DNA of 64,000 bases from Pseudomonas extremorientalis (GTDB taxonomy: Bacteria; Pseudomonadota; Gammaproteobacteria; Pseudomonadales; Pseudomonadaceae): contig NZ_MDGK01000015.1 of NCBI RefSeq assembly GCF_001870465.1, forward strand, positions 310,001 through 374,000, in the 5' to 3' direction. A program made the position numbers and the translations under genes. The notes under the pieces are model-generated. The model had not been told where the DNA came from. It ran no database searches and saw only the letters and a program-made list of their open reading frames with translations. Numbering within the stretch: position 1 is the first letter of the stretch; each line of letters begins with the position of its first letter. Shown here piece after piece: positions 33,706 to 42,420 of this stretch.

Positions 33706-36297
33706 TTACGCAGCCGGTGCGGGTTGCGCTGCCGCCGCCGGTTTCGGCAGCGAAGACAGGAACGCCATGACCAGCGCCGCCACATACGGCAGCGACTGCA
33801 CCAGCAACATCACCACCCAGAAGCGGATGTCATTGCTCGGCAGGCCCTGCACCAGGTAGATCCCCAGCGCCGCGCCCCACAACAGCAGCATGATGAACAT
33901 CTCTTCGCGGGCTTCGGAAATCGCCACCCAGAAGCCGTGGTTATCGGCGTTTTTCGGTGTACGGAAGAACGGGATACTGGTGGTGAAGAAGCCATACAGC
34001 ACCGCCTTGGCGATGGTGTGGGACAACGCCAGACCGGCCAGCGCCGCGCAGAATGCGTCCTTCAAGTTCACGCCTACCGCACGACGGTAAAGGAAGATGA
34101 TCTTGCCCACCTTGAACACGAACAGCGCCAACGGCGGGATCGCGAAAATCAGCAGCGGCGGATCGACCCGCGTCGGCACGATGATCATCGCCGCCGACCA
34201 CAGCAGCGCACCCACGGTGAAGAAGATGTTCATGCCGTCCGCCACCCACGGCAGCCAGCCCGCCAGGAAGTGGTAACGCTGGCCACGGGTCAGTTCGGTG
34301 TCCTTGCCGCGCAACAGGCTCGCGGTGTGGCGCTTGATGATCTGGATTGCCCCGTAGGCCCAGCGGAAACGCTGTTTCTTGAAGTCGATAAAGGTATCCG
34401 GCATCAGGCCCTTGCCGTAGCTGTCGTGGTAATACGCCGCCGACAGGCCTTTCTCGAACACACGCAGGCCCAGTTCGGCGTCTTCGCAGATGCACCAGTC
34501 GGCCCAGCCCAGTTCTTCGAGCACCGAGCGACGGGTCATGGTCATGGTGCCGTGCTGGATGATCGCATCGCGGTCGTTGCGGGTGACCATGCCGATATGG
34601 AAGAAGCCTTTGTATTCCGCATAGCAGAGCTTCTTGAAGGTGCTTTCGTTCTGGTCGCGGTAATCCTGCGGCGACTGCACCACGGCGATTTTCGGGTCGG
34701 CGAAGTGCGGCACCATGTGCTTGAGCCAGTTCGGCGATACGCAGTAATCGGAGTCGATCACCGCGATCACCTCGGCATCCTTGGCGGTGTGCGGGATCAG
34801 GTAGTTCAGTGCGCCACCTTTGAAACCGGCCAGGGGCGCGACATGGAAGAACTTGAAGCGCGGGCCCAGGGTTTCGCAGTAGTCGCGCACCGGCTCCCAC
34901 ACGGCCGGGTCCTTAGTGTTGTTGTCGATGATCAGGACTTCGTAGTCCGGGTAATCGAGCGCGGCCAACGCGTCGAGGGTCTGTTTGACCATCTCCGGCG
35001 GCTCGTTGTAGCAGGGCACGTGGATCGACACTTTTGGACGGTAGTCCGAATCCCCCACTACTGGCAGGAATTCACGCCGGCGCTTGTGGGTCCAGACCGC
35101 TTCCGCCAACTCATGGGCTTCGGTCAGCAACACGATAAACACGCCCAGGGCACCGAGGGCCAGGAGAATGCCCACGGTCACGCTGAACCAGGTGCTGTAT
35201 TGCTGGCTGTAGTCGTAGCCGATCCACACCAGCACCGAACCGCACAGGAACGCGATAAAGGTCAGGAAGGTGCGGCCACGCTGGCGCAGGGCCGAGCCGT
35301 CGATCATCAGCAGGGTCAGCGACAACAGCGCGAGCACCACCGAACCGATGGCCAGCACGCGCCATTGCGGGATCGCGACCACGGGGCCTTCAAAGTTGAA
35401 TTTCTGCTGGCGTGCGGCGTTGTACACGCCCCAGTAGGCGCCCGCCGAGCCTTCGTCGCTGACTTTCCACGGCTGATCGAAGGCCTCGATCACAAAGTAG
35501 TTGTAGCCCTGGCGGTTCAGCTTGTTTACCAGCGTACGCAGGTAAATCGCCTGGTCGGCCGGGGAGGTTTCATTACCCCCGCGCATGCGGCCGTTGCTCG
35601 GCCAGCCGACTTCCGACAGCAGCAGCGGTTTTTTCGGGAACAGTTTCTTCAGGTCACGGGCACGGTCGAGTACATACTGGCCGGCCTTGTCCATCGGGAT
35701 GTATTCCCAGAACGGCAGGATGTGCGCGGCGATCAGGTCGACGTGCTTGGCCAGTTGCGGGTTCTTTTCCCAGATGTGCCACTGCTCGGAGGTCGTCACC
35801 GGTACTTTCACGGCGGCGCGCACCCGGTCCAGCAGCACAATCAGTGCCTCAGGGGTGATTTCTTCCCGGAACAGGGCTTCGTTACCCACCACTACCCGCA
35901 CCACACTGCGCGAGGTGTTGGCGATTTCGATGGCACGCTGGATTTCTCGTTCGTTGCGCTCCAGGTCCGGGCTGATCCAGATCCCCAGCGTCACGCGCAG
36001 GCCGAACTCTTCCGCCAGCTTGGGGATGTCCCCCAGGGTGCCGTCGACCGAGTAGGTGCGGATGTTGTCCGTCAGCTTGCTCATGATCGCAAGGTCTTGA
36101 CGCATCTGGTCGTCGGTCGGGTACTGGTCTTTCTGTGGGAACTGGCCTTGCTGGAACGGCGAGTAGGAAAAACCGGAGATCTGTTCAGGCCAGTTGGGGG
36201 TGGTGACGGGGCGGTTGATCAGCGCCCAGAAGCCGGTGAACAGCGCGGCGATTGCCAGCACGATCACCAGGTTGAGTCCAAATTTACGCGATGCCAT
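33706..36297 (-). CDS. ndvB: NdvB-like glucan synthase: GH17-like domain fused to GT2 glycosyltransferase
   Basis: An 863-residue inner-membrane protein. After an N-terminal anchor (about residues 8-27) comes a periplasmic GH17-type domain to about residue 300, with LLLSEVGWPSNG as the GH17 signature (catalytic Glu). Then membrane segments, a cytoplasmic GT2 domain (VSIHVPCYNEPPEMV, the DxD in VIDSDYC, CEDAELGLR, and QRFRWAYG as Q/RxxRW), and a cluster of C-terminal membrane helices. In P. aeruginosa NdvB (PA1163) makes cyclic beta-1,3-glucans linked to biofilm antibiotic tolerance. ATG 36297 is chosen as the standard N-terminus. Adjacent dapE, rlmA and the cold-shock gene match the PA1159-PA1163 order, supporting the name. 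Confidence 0.88.
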   Translation of the reverse strand: MASRKFGLNLVIVLAIAALFTGFWALINRPVTTPNWPEQISGFSYSPFQQGQFPQKDQYPTDDQMRQDLAIMSKLTDNIRTYSVDGTLGDIPKLAEEFGLRVTLGIWISPDLERNEREIQRAIEIANTSRSVVRVVVGNEALFREEITPEALIVLLDRVRAAVKVPVTTSEQWHIWEKNPQLAKHVDLIAAHILPFWEYIPMDKAGQYVLDRARDLKKLFPKKPLLLSEVGWPSNGRMRGGNETSPADQAIYLRTLVNKLNRQGYNYFVIEAFDQPWKVSDEGSAGAYWGVYNAARQQKFNFEGPVVAIPQWRVLAIGSVVLALLSLTLLMIDGSALRQRGRTFLTFIAFLCGSVLVWIGYDYSQQYSTWFSVTVGILLALGALGVFIVLLTEAHELAEAVWTHKRRREFLPVVGDSDYRPKVSIHVPCYNEPPEMVKQTLDALAALDYPDYEVLIIDNNTKDPAVWEPVRDYCETLGPRFKFFHVAPLAGFKGGALNYLIPHTAKDAEVIAVIDSDYCVSPNWLKHMVPHFADPKIAVVQSPQDYRDQNESTFKKLCYAEYKGFFHIGMVTRNDRDAIIQHGTMTMTRRSVLEELGWADWCICEDAELGLRVFEKGLSAAYYHDSYGKGLMPDTFIDFKKQRFRWAYGAIQIIKRHTASLLRGKDTELTRGQRYHFLAGWLPWVADGMNIFFTVGALLWSAAMIIVPTRVDPPLLIFAIPPLALFVFKVGKIIFLYRRAVGVNLKDAFCAALAGLALSHTIAKAVLYGFFTTSIPFFRTPKNADNHGFWVAISEAREEMFIMLLLWGAALGIYLVQGLPSNDIRFWVVMLLVQSLPYVAALVMAFLSSLPKPAAAAQPAPAA

Positions 36298-36439
36298 GGC
36301 TATTTCGGGTTCCAAAAGGTGTGGAACGAAAAGAGGTGTCGGCCTGCGCCGAACGGCGCGCATCCTACACCGGCCCTTCCCTGACCGTACAGCAAGCAGA
36401 GAAAAACCGGACATTAGTCAGCGAAAGGCCATCTTAGTT

Positions 36440-36475
36440 CTTAACTTGTAGCTTGAAGCTTCGAACTTGTCGCTG
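36440..36475. repeat. Inverted repeat upstream of tcdA
   Basis: TTAACTTGTAGCTTGAAGCTTC with local dyads (GCTTGAAGC) and a second ACTTGTCGCTGC. It is related to the repeat at 19761-19802. Confidence 0.5.
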
Positions 36476-36483
36476 CGTAGCCC

Positions 36484-36489
36484 TATAAT
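36484..36489 (+). promoter_or_regulatory. -10 box of tcdA
   Basis: Perfect TATAAT at 36484-36489, 27 bases before the chosen ATG. A -35 at 17-base spacing would be TCGAAC (weak). Confidence 0.5.
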
Positions 36490-36515
36490 GCGCGCCGGTT
36501 TTTGGGGTAATGGTC

Positions 36516-37325
36516 ATGAGTACAGAAGATCCGCGGTTTGCAGGCGTCGCCCGCTTGTATGGCATTGAAGGCCTGGAGCGCTTGAAAGCGGCCCATGTGG
36601 CGATCGTCGGCGTCGGCGGCGTAGGCTCCTGGGCGGCGGAAGCCATGGCCCGTTGCGGGGTGGGCGAGATTTCGCTGTTTGACCTGGATGACGTCTGTGT
36701 CAGCAACAGCAACCGCCAGTTGCACGCCCTGGACAGCACCGTGGGCAAACCCAAGGTCGAGGTGATGGCCGAGCGCCTGCGCGGCATCAACCCGCACTGC
36801 ACGGTGCATGCGGTGGCCGACTTCGTGACCCGCGACACCATGGCCGAATACATCACCCCCAACATCGATTGCGTGATCGACTGCATTGACGCGGTCAACG
36901 CCAAAGCTGCGCTGATCGCCTGGTGCAAGCGCCGCAAGATCCAGATCATCACCACCGGCGGCGCCGGCGGGCAGATCGACCCGACGTTGATCCAGGTCTG
37001 CGACTTGAACCGTACCTTCAATGATCCACTGGCTTCGAAAGTGCGTTCTACCTTGCGTCGCGACTATGGTTTTTCACGCACCGTGACCCGTCATTACAGC
37101 GTGCCGTGCGTGTTTTCCACCGAGCAACTGCGTTATCCCAAGCCGGATGGCAGCATTTGTTTGCAGAAGAGTTTTGTCGGGGATGGCGTGAAGCTGGACT
37201 GCGCGGGTGGGTTTGGTGCGGTGATGATGGTGACTGCCACGTTCGGCATGGTGGCGGCGACCAAGGCGGTGGACAAGATTGTGGCCGGGGTGCGCAGGCC
37301 TTCCGAGCGGGTCAAGCCCACTTAA
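36516..37325 (+). CDS. tcdA: tRNA threonylcarbamoyladenosine dehydratase TcdA
   Basis: A 269-residue E1-like (ThiF/MoeB/CsdL) enzyme that converts t6A37 to the cyclic ct6A using ATP. The nucleotide-binding loop is AIVGVGGVGSWAAEAMARCG, and DLDDVCVSNSNRQ is the second signature. GGAGGQIDPT follows. ATG 36516 is preferred: GGGGT is 7 bases away. An ATG two codons upstream (36510) is too close to it. TsaB in this window (14655) makes the substrate t6A. CsdE/CsdA next door are the known functional partners of TcdA (CsdL) in E. coli, so the convergent pair fits. Confidence 0.93.
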   Translation: MSTEDPRFAGVARLYGIEGLERLKAAHVAIVGVGGVGSWAAEAMARCGVGEISLFDLDDVCVSNSNRQLHALDSTVGKPKVEVMAERLRGINPHCTVHAVADFVTRDTMAEYITPNIDCVIDCIDAVNAKAALIAWCKRRKIQIITTGGAGGQIDPTLIQVCDLNRTFNDPLASKVRSTLRRDYGFSRTVTRHYSVPCVFSTEQLRYPKPDGSICLQKSFVGDGVKLDCAGGFGAVMMVTATFGMVAATKAVDKIVAGVRRPSERVKPT

Positions 37326-37348
37326 TACTGGATACTTGCACCATTCAA

Positions 37349-37442
37349 AATGTGGGAGCTGGCTTGCCTGCGATAGCGGTGCATCAGTCAACCTCTTCGA
37401 CGACTGACACCCTGTAATCGCAGGCAAGCCAGCTCCCACATT
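37349..37442. repeat. REP pair between convergent tcdA and csdE
   Basis: 26-base arms 37349-37374 (AATGTGGGAGCTGGCTTGCC and onward) and 37417-37442, perfect complement around a 42-base spacer. The core is GGGAGCTGGCTTGCC, a third REP subtype of this window. Confidence 0.9.
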
Positions 37443-37855
37443 TAGTTTTGTATAAGGCTCAATGCTCGCATGCGCTGCAAGACCGCATTCAGGCCATTGC
37501 TGCGCGACGGCGACAATTGGCGGGAAAGCCCCAGTTGGTTGAACCAGTCGGGCAAGTCGACGGCTTGCAGCTCGGCGGCAGAGAGTCCATTGACCCGCGC
37601 CAGCAACAACGCCACCAACCCGCGAATCATCCGCGCCTCGCTGCTGGCGGCGAACTGCCAATGGCCATCGTGCAATTGCCCGACCAGCCACACCAGGCTT
37701 TCGCAGCCCTGCACGAGATTGGCGTCGACTTTATCTTCGGCAGGCAGGGCGGGCAAACGCTCGCCCCATTGCATCAGCATGCGCGCGCGCTGTTCCCAAC
37801 TGCCTACCGCCTGGAAGGCCTCCAGTGCAGCGACTGCCTCCACCGGCAGGCTCAT
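37442..37855 (-). CDS. csdE: SufE-family sulfur acceptor CsdE
   Basis: A 137-residue SufE-fold protein. The persulfide-accepting Cys is Cys51 in LVQGCESLVWL, as in SufE and CsdE. It takes sulfur from the cysteine desulfurase encoded by the next gene upstream. ATG 37855 overlaps the stop of that gene (ATGA), indicating coupled expression. TcdA lies convergent next to it; CSD-TcdA interaction is known in E. coli. Confidence 0.9.
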   Translation of the reverse strand: MSLPVEAVAALEAFQAVGSWEQRARMLMQWGERLPALPAEDKVDANLVQGCESLVWLVGQLHDGHWQFAASSEARMIRGLVALLLARVNGLSAAELQAVDLPDWFNQLGLSRQLSPSRSNGLNAVLQRMRALSLIQN

Positions 37856-39057
37856 CGCAGCATATCCAGCGCCTGATCCAGTGCTTCAAAAAAGCGTTCC
37901 AGATCGTCGGAATCGTTATACAGCGCCAGCGATACACGGATCGCCCCCGACAAGTGCATTGCCTTGAGCAACGGCATGGCGCAATGGTGCCCGGCGCGCA
38001 CAGCGATGCCTTGTTCGGTCAACAGATGCGCGAGGTCGGCGTTATGCACGCCTTCGACCACAAAGCTGACCAACGCCACTTGCGGCGAGCCCAGCACGCG
38101 CACGCCATTGCGCGCTTTCAAACCGCGCAGCAGATACTCGTGCAACGCCGCTTCATGGGCGATCACTGCCGGTTGATCCAGCGAACTCAGGTAATCCAGG
38201 CTGGCGCCCAGGCCGATCACGCCGGCAATCGGCGGTGTGCCCGCTTCGAAACCCAGCGGCGCCGGGCGGAAACTGGCGCTGTGGTAGTCGGCCTGTTGCA
38301 CCATTTCGCCGCCAAACTGCCAGTGGTGCAGGTGGTGCAGGGCTTCGTTGCGGCCAAACAGCACGCCGACGCCGTCCGGCCCGTACAACTTGTGGCTGGA
38401 AAACACATAGAAGTCGCAGCCCAGGGCCTGCACGTCGTGGCGGCCGTGGACGATGCCTTGGGCGCCATCGACCACGGTCAGTGCGCCGTGGGCCTTGGCC
38501 GTTGTGATCAGCGTCTGTAAGGGTTGCCAGGCGCCCAGCACGTTGGATAGCTGGCTTACCGCCAGCAGGCGTGTACGCGGGCCGATCAATTCGGCGGCGG
38601 CTGTCAGGTCGATCACGCCGTCATCGTTCAACGGCAACACCACCAGCGTGGCAGCGCGGCGTTTGGCCAGTTGCTGCCAGGGCAGCAGGTTGGCGTGGTG
38701 TTCCAGGGCGCTGACCACAATCTCATCGCCCGCATTGAATAAGTGCTCAAGGCCGTAGGCCAAGAGGTTCAGCGCAGAAGTCGCGCCGTGGGTGAACACG
38801 ATCTGCCCACTGCCGCCTGCATTCAACCACTGCGCGACCTTGCTGCGGCTGTCTTCGAACGCCTGGGTCGCATGGGCGCCGGGCAAGTGCTGGGCACGGT
38901 GCACATTGGCTGCGCCATTGGCGTAGTAATGGCTGATGGCATCCAGCAGGGCCTGGGGCTTTTGTGTAGTGGCGGCGTTGTCCAGGTACGTCTGGTCTTG
39001 CCGTTGCAGGGTGGCGATGGCCGGGAAATCGGCGCGCCAGGGGGAGGGCACTAGCAT
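37852..39057 (-). CDS. csdA: Cysteine desulfurase, CsdA type (SufS-like class V aminotransferase)
   Basis: A 401-residue PLP enzyme that moves sulfur from L-cysteine to a protein persulfide. YLDNAATTQKP opens the family. The PLP Lys is in VFSSHKLYGPDGVG (about 226), and the catalytic Cys is in AVRAGHHCAMPLL (group II desulfurase). ATG 39057 is used; an upstream TTG three codons earlier is unlikely. It overlaps csdE by ATGA. Likely serves tRNA and cofactor sulfuration or Fe-S supply. Confidence 0.93.
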   Translation of the reverse strand: MLVPSPWRADFPAIATLQRQDQTYLDNAATTQKPQALLDAISHYYANGAANVHRAQHLPGAHATQAFEDSRSKVAQWLNAGGSGQIVFTHGATSALNLLAYGLEHLFNAGDEIVVSALEHHANLLPWQQLAKRRAATLVVLPLNDDGVIDLTAAAELIGPRTRLLAVSQLSNVLGAWQPLQTLITTAKAHGALTVVDGAQGIVHGRHDVQALGCDFYVFSSHKLYGPDGVGVLFGRNEALHHLHHWQFGGEMVQQADYHSASFRPAPLGFEAGTPPIAGVIGLGASLDYLSSLDQPAVIAHEAALHEYLLRGLKARNGVRVLGSPQVALVSFVVEGVHNADLAHLLTEQGIAVRAGHHCAMPLLKAMHLSGAIRVSLALYNDSDDLERFFEALDQALDMLR

Positions 39058-39121
39058 GGTGTTCAAGACTCGTATAAGCGAGCCCCAGGGTCGGGGCCCG
39101 CTAGTGGCATCGAGTGGCTGC

Positions 39122-40156
39122 TTAGTTGTGAGCGTGCAGCGCTTCGTTCAGTTCGATGGCCGATTTGTGGGTTTTGCACTCCACGGCACCGGTCTCGGAG
39201 TTACGGCGGAACAACAGGTCCGGCTGGCCGGCCAGCTCACGGGCCTTGACCACTTTCACCAATTGGTTTTTCTCATCCAGCAGCGCGACCTTGGTGCCGG
39301 CGGTGACGTACAGGCCCGACTCCACGGTGTTGCGGTCGCCCAACGGGATACCGATACCGGCGTTGGCGCCGATCAGGCAGCCTTCGCCGACCTTGATCAC
39401 GATGTTGCCGCCGCCGGACAAGGTGCCCATGGTGGAGCAACCGCCACCCAGGTCCGAACCCTTGCCGACGAACACGCCTGCCGATACACGGCCTTCGATC
39501 ATGCCCGGGCCTTCGGTGCCGGCGTTGAAGTTGATGAACCCTTCGTGCATCACGGTGGTGCCTTCGCCCACGTAGGCGCCCAGGCGCAGACGTGCGGCAT
39601 CAGCGATACGCACGCCGCTCGGCACCACGTAGTCGGTCATTTTCGGGAACTTGTCCACCGAGAATACTTCCAGCAGCTCGCCACGCAGGCGGGCTTCCAG
39701 CTGGCGTTCGGCCAGTTCGTTGATGTCGATCGCGCCCTGGCTGGTCCAGGCCACGTTCGGCAGCTGCGGGAACACACCGGCCAGGCTCAGGCCGTGGGGC
39801 TTGACCAGGCGATGGGACAGCAGGTGCAGCTTGAGGTAGGCCTCAGGCGTGGAGGTCAGTGCGGCGTCTTCGGCCAGCAGGGTGGCGACCAGCGGGGTGT
39901 GGCTTTCGGCCAGGCGGTTGAGCAGCGCGGCTTGGGTGGCGTCGACATTCTTGAGGGCATCGGCCAGTTGCAGCGCTTGGCTGATGGTGAAGGTGATGGC
40001 CTGGTTGCCTTCGGTGTAACCGAGGATCGGCGCGATAGCCGCGACGATTTCAGCCGATGGGTTGAGCAGCGGCTGTGCGTAAAACACTTCCAGCCAAGCA
40101 CCTTGGCGGTTCTGAGTGCCGACGCCGAAGCCCAGGCTGAACAGGGAATTGGACAT
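39122..40156 (-). CDS. dapD: 2,3,4,5-tetrahydropyridine-2,6-dicarboxylate N-succinyltransferase
   Basis: A 344-residue left-handed beta-helix acyltransferase of the pseudomonad/actinobacterial DapD type. It succinylates tetrahydrodipicolinate for lysine and diaminopimelate synthesis. Hexapeptide-repeat segments (VRIADAARLRLGAYVGEGTTV, GMIEGRVSAGVFVGKGSDLGG are the regions) run from about residue 190 to 300. Standard start MSNSLFSLGFGVGTQ. Between csdA and an ArsC/Spx gene, as in P. aeruginosa (PA3666). Confidence 0.96.
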   Translation of the reverse strand: MSNSLFSLGFGVGTQNRQGAWLEVFYAQPLLNPSAEIVAAIAPILGYTEGNQAITFTISQALQLADALKNVDATQAALLNRLAESHTPLVATLLAEDAALTSTPEAYLKLHLLSHRLVKPHGLSLAGVFPQLPNVAWTSQGAIDINELAERQLEARLRGELLEVFSVDKFPKMTDYVVPSGVRIADAARLRLGAYVGEGTTVMHEGFINFNAGTEGPGMIEGRVSAGVFVGKGSDLGGGCSTMGTLSGGGNIVIKVGEGCLIGANAGIGIPLGDRNTVESGLYVTAGTKVALLDEKNQLVKVVKARELAGQPDLLFRRNSETGAVECKTHKSAIELNEALHAHN

Positions 40157-40189
40157 GCTGTTACCTCTACAAAAATGGAAAGGGCTGGC

Positions 40190-40552
40190 CTACTTGAGGG
40201 CCGCCGAATAACTATCTGGCTTGAAGCCAATCAGGGTTCTGTCACCGAGATCGAGCACCGGGCGCTTGATCATCGAGGGTTGTGCGAGCATCAATTCAAT
40301 GGCTTTCGACTGATCGAGATCGGCTTTGCGTTCGTCTTCGAGTTTGCGAAAGGTGGTGCCCGCACGGTTCAACACCACCTGCCAACCGTGCTCGTTGCAC
40401 CATTGGGTCAAGTGTTCGCGGTCGATACCGGCCGTTTTGTAGTCGTGGAACTCATAGCCCACGCCGTGCTCATCGAGCCAGGTGCGCGCTTTTTTCATGG
40501 TGTCGCAGGCTTTGATGCCGAAAAGGTGCAACGTTTTGCTTGAAGCGGTCAA
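40190..40552 (-). CDS. ArsC/Spx-family (YffB-like) protein
   Basis: A 120-residue thioredoxin-fold protein. FGIKACDTMKKARTWLDEHG carries a single catalytic Cys in CDT, where classical Spx would have CxxC. KRPVLDL and IGFKPDSY are YffB landmarks. It is probably a glutathione-dependent reductase or regulator rather than a true arsenate reductase, since the Arg triad of ArsC cannot be confirmed. 33 bases upstream of dapD in the same direction, and associated with dapD in other Pseudomonas. Confidence 0.85.
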   Translation of the reverse strand: MTASSKTLHLFGIKACDTMKKARTWLDEHGVGYEFHDYKTAGIDREHLTQWCNEHGWQVVLNRAGTTFRKLEDERKADLDQSKAIELMLAQPSMIKRPVLDLGDRTLIGFKPDSYSAALK

Positions 40553-40764
40553 GGAATTGCCCCCCTTTGGACCAAGTGAAAATTAAAGGTCACGGATTAT
40601 GCCACGACCAGCGGGCGGGTGCCCCTCGTCATGCGGCGTGCGACTTATGTGCAAAGGCCGGCAGGCAGCATAGGCGGTTAACATAGCTGGGTAATATGGC
40701 ACTTAGGCGGCCAGTTGTTGCCTCATGTGTGTCGTTGCAAGTCGATTGTCCGGGAAACCGCGTT

Positions 40765-42408
40765 ATGCAAACCGCCTACACCGTTCTTATCCTGCTGATG
40801 CTGGTCAGCGTTTCGCGTCTGGTTGGGCGTGTCATTCCTCTGCCGTTGCCCCTGGTACAGATTGCTGCCGGAGCCCTGCTGGCCTGGCCGACGCTGGGCC
40901 TGCATGTGGCGCTGGACCCGGAGCTGTTTCTGTTTCTGTTCCTGCCGCCGTTGCTGTTTTCGGATGGCTGGCGTATGCCCAAGCGTGAGTTGTGGCGGTT
41001 GCGTGGGCCGATCCTGACGCTTGCGGTGGGGCTGGTGTTGTTCACGGTGGTTGGTGCTGGTTATTTCATTCACTGGATATTGCCTACGATCCCGTTGCCG
41101 GTGGCCTTCGCCCTGGCGGCGGTTTTGTCGCCGACGGATGCCGTGGCGGTGTCGGCCATTTCCCAGAATCGTTTACCTACGCCACTGATGCACATGTTGC
41201 AGGGCGAGGCCTTGATGAACGACGCATCGGGCCTGGTAACGTTCAAGTTTGCCCTGGCGGCGGCGTTGACCGGGGTGTTTTCCCTGGCGGATGCCAGCCT
41301 GACCTTCGTGTTGGTCGCCGTCGGTGGCCTGGCCGTTGGCGTGGCCCTGAGCTGGCTGGTCGGCCGACTGCGCGCCTGGATGATCGCCCGTGGCTGGGAT
41401 GACCCGGCAACCCACGTGGTGTTCATGTTGTTGCTGCCCTTTGCTGCGTATGTGCTGGCCGAGCGCCTGGGAGCCTCGGGCATCTTGTCGGCGGTCGCGG
41501 CAGGCATGATGCAAAGCTGGCTTGATCTGCTACCGCGCCAGACCAGCACGCGCTTGCTCAACCGCAGCGTCTGGTCGCTGCTGGAGTTTGCCTTCAATGG
41601 CCTGATCTTCCTGCTGCTGGGCCTGCAACTGCCGGACATCATCAAGGCCGTGGTCAGCCATGAGCCGACACTGTGGCCGACCCTGTTTTATCGCTGCCTG
41701 GATGTGATTGCGATCTTCCTGGTGTTGGTCGTGCTGCGTTTTATCTGGGTGCAGAGCATCTGGCGGCTGTCCGGCCTGTTACGCCGGATTCGTGGGAAAA
41801 GCGAGCTGACGCTGGTGCCAACCGCCCGTTCTTGCTGGTTGTTGACCGTGGGTGGTGTGCGCGGTGCGGTGACGTTGGCCGGTGTGATGTCGGTGCCGTT
41901 GCTGCTGGCGCCGGGCCAGGACTTTCCCGAGCGCGACCTGCTGATCTTCATCGCGGCAGGCGTGATCCTCCTGTCGCTGATCGCCGCCTGTATCGCCTTG
42001 CCGTTGTTGTTACGCGGCATTGAAAAGAGCCCGGACGAGAAACGCCATAAAGAGGTCCGCGAGGCTTGGAAAAAAACGGCCGTCGCTGCGATCCATGCGC
42101 TGGAAACGGAAGAGCCCGTTGAGCCCGAAACCCAGGACGCCGCCCAGGCTGCGCTCGCCACCGAACTCAAGGCACGGCTGATGTCGGAATATCGCCATCA
42201 ATTGGAGGTGTTCAACGACTCGGCCGAAGCCCAGGCGTTGGCACGGCAGATGGACCTGCTCGAGCGCAAATTGCGCCTCAAGGCCCTGCGGGCACAGCGG
42301 TTGGAGCTGTATAGCCTGAGCCGTCATCACCAGATTGGTGATGACGTGCTGAGGGAGGTGTTGGCGGATCTGGATATGAGTGAGGCGAATCTGGGTCAGG
42401 TGAAATGA
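40765..42408 (+). CDS. CPA1-family Na+/H+ antiporter
   Basis: A 547-residue transporter with about 12 membrane segments in the first 420 residues and a long charged cytoplasmic C-terminal region (coiled coil, about 430-540). Signature regions: DPELFLFLFLPPLLFSDGW, FALAAVLSPTDAVAVSAIS (the ion-binding TM with Asp), and LQGEALMNDASGLVTFK (NDASG, conserved in NhaP/NHE proteins). Expected to exchange Na+ or K+ for H+ and control pH/salt. ATG 40765 (MQTAYTVLILLM) begins TM1. The upstream 212-base gap holds promoters only weakly recognisable. Ion preference not deducible. Confidence 0.88.
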   Translation: MQTAYTVLILLMLVSVSRLVGRVIPLPLPLVQIAAGALLAWPTLGLHVALDPELFLFLFLPPLLFSDGWRMPKRELWRLRGPILTLAVGLVLFTVVGAGYFIHWILPTIPLPVAFALAAVLSPTDAVAVSAISQNRLPTPLMHMLQGEALMNDASGLVTFKFALAAALTGVFSLADASLTFVLVAVGGLAVGVALSWLVGRLRAWMIARGWDDPATHVVFMLLLPFAAYVLAERLGASGILSAVAAGMMQSWLDLLPRQTSTRLLNRSVWSLLEFAFNGLIFLLLGLQLPDIIKAVVSHEPTLWPTLFYRCLDVIAIFLVLVVLRFIWVQSIWRLSGLLRRIRGKSELTLVPTARSCWLLTVGGVRGAVTLAGVMSVPLLLAPGQDFPERDLLIFIAAGVILLSLIAACIALPLLLRGIEKSPDEKRHKEVREAWKKTAVAAIHALETEEPVEPETQDAAQAALATELKARLMSEYRHQLEVFNDSAEAQALARQMDLLERKLRLKALRAQRLELYSLSRHHQIGDDVLREVLADLDMSEANLGQVK

Positions 42409-42420
42409 CCCTCAAGCCCG

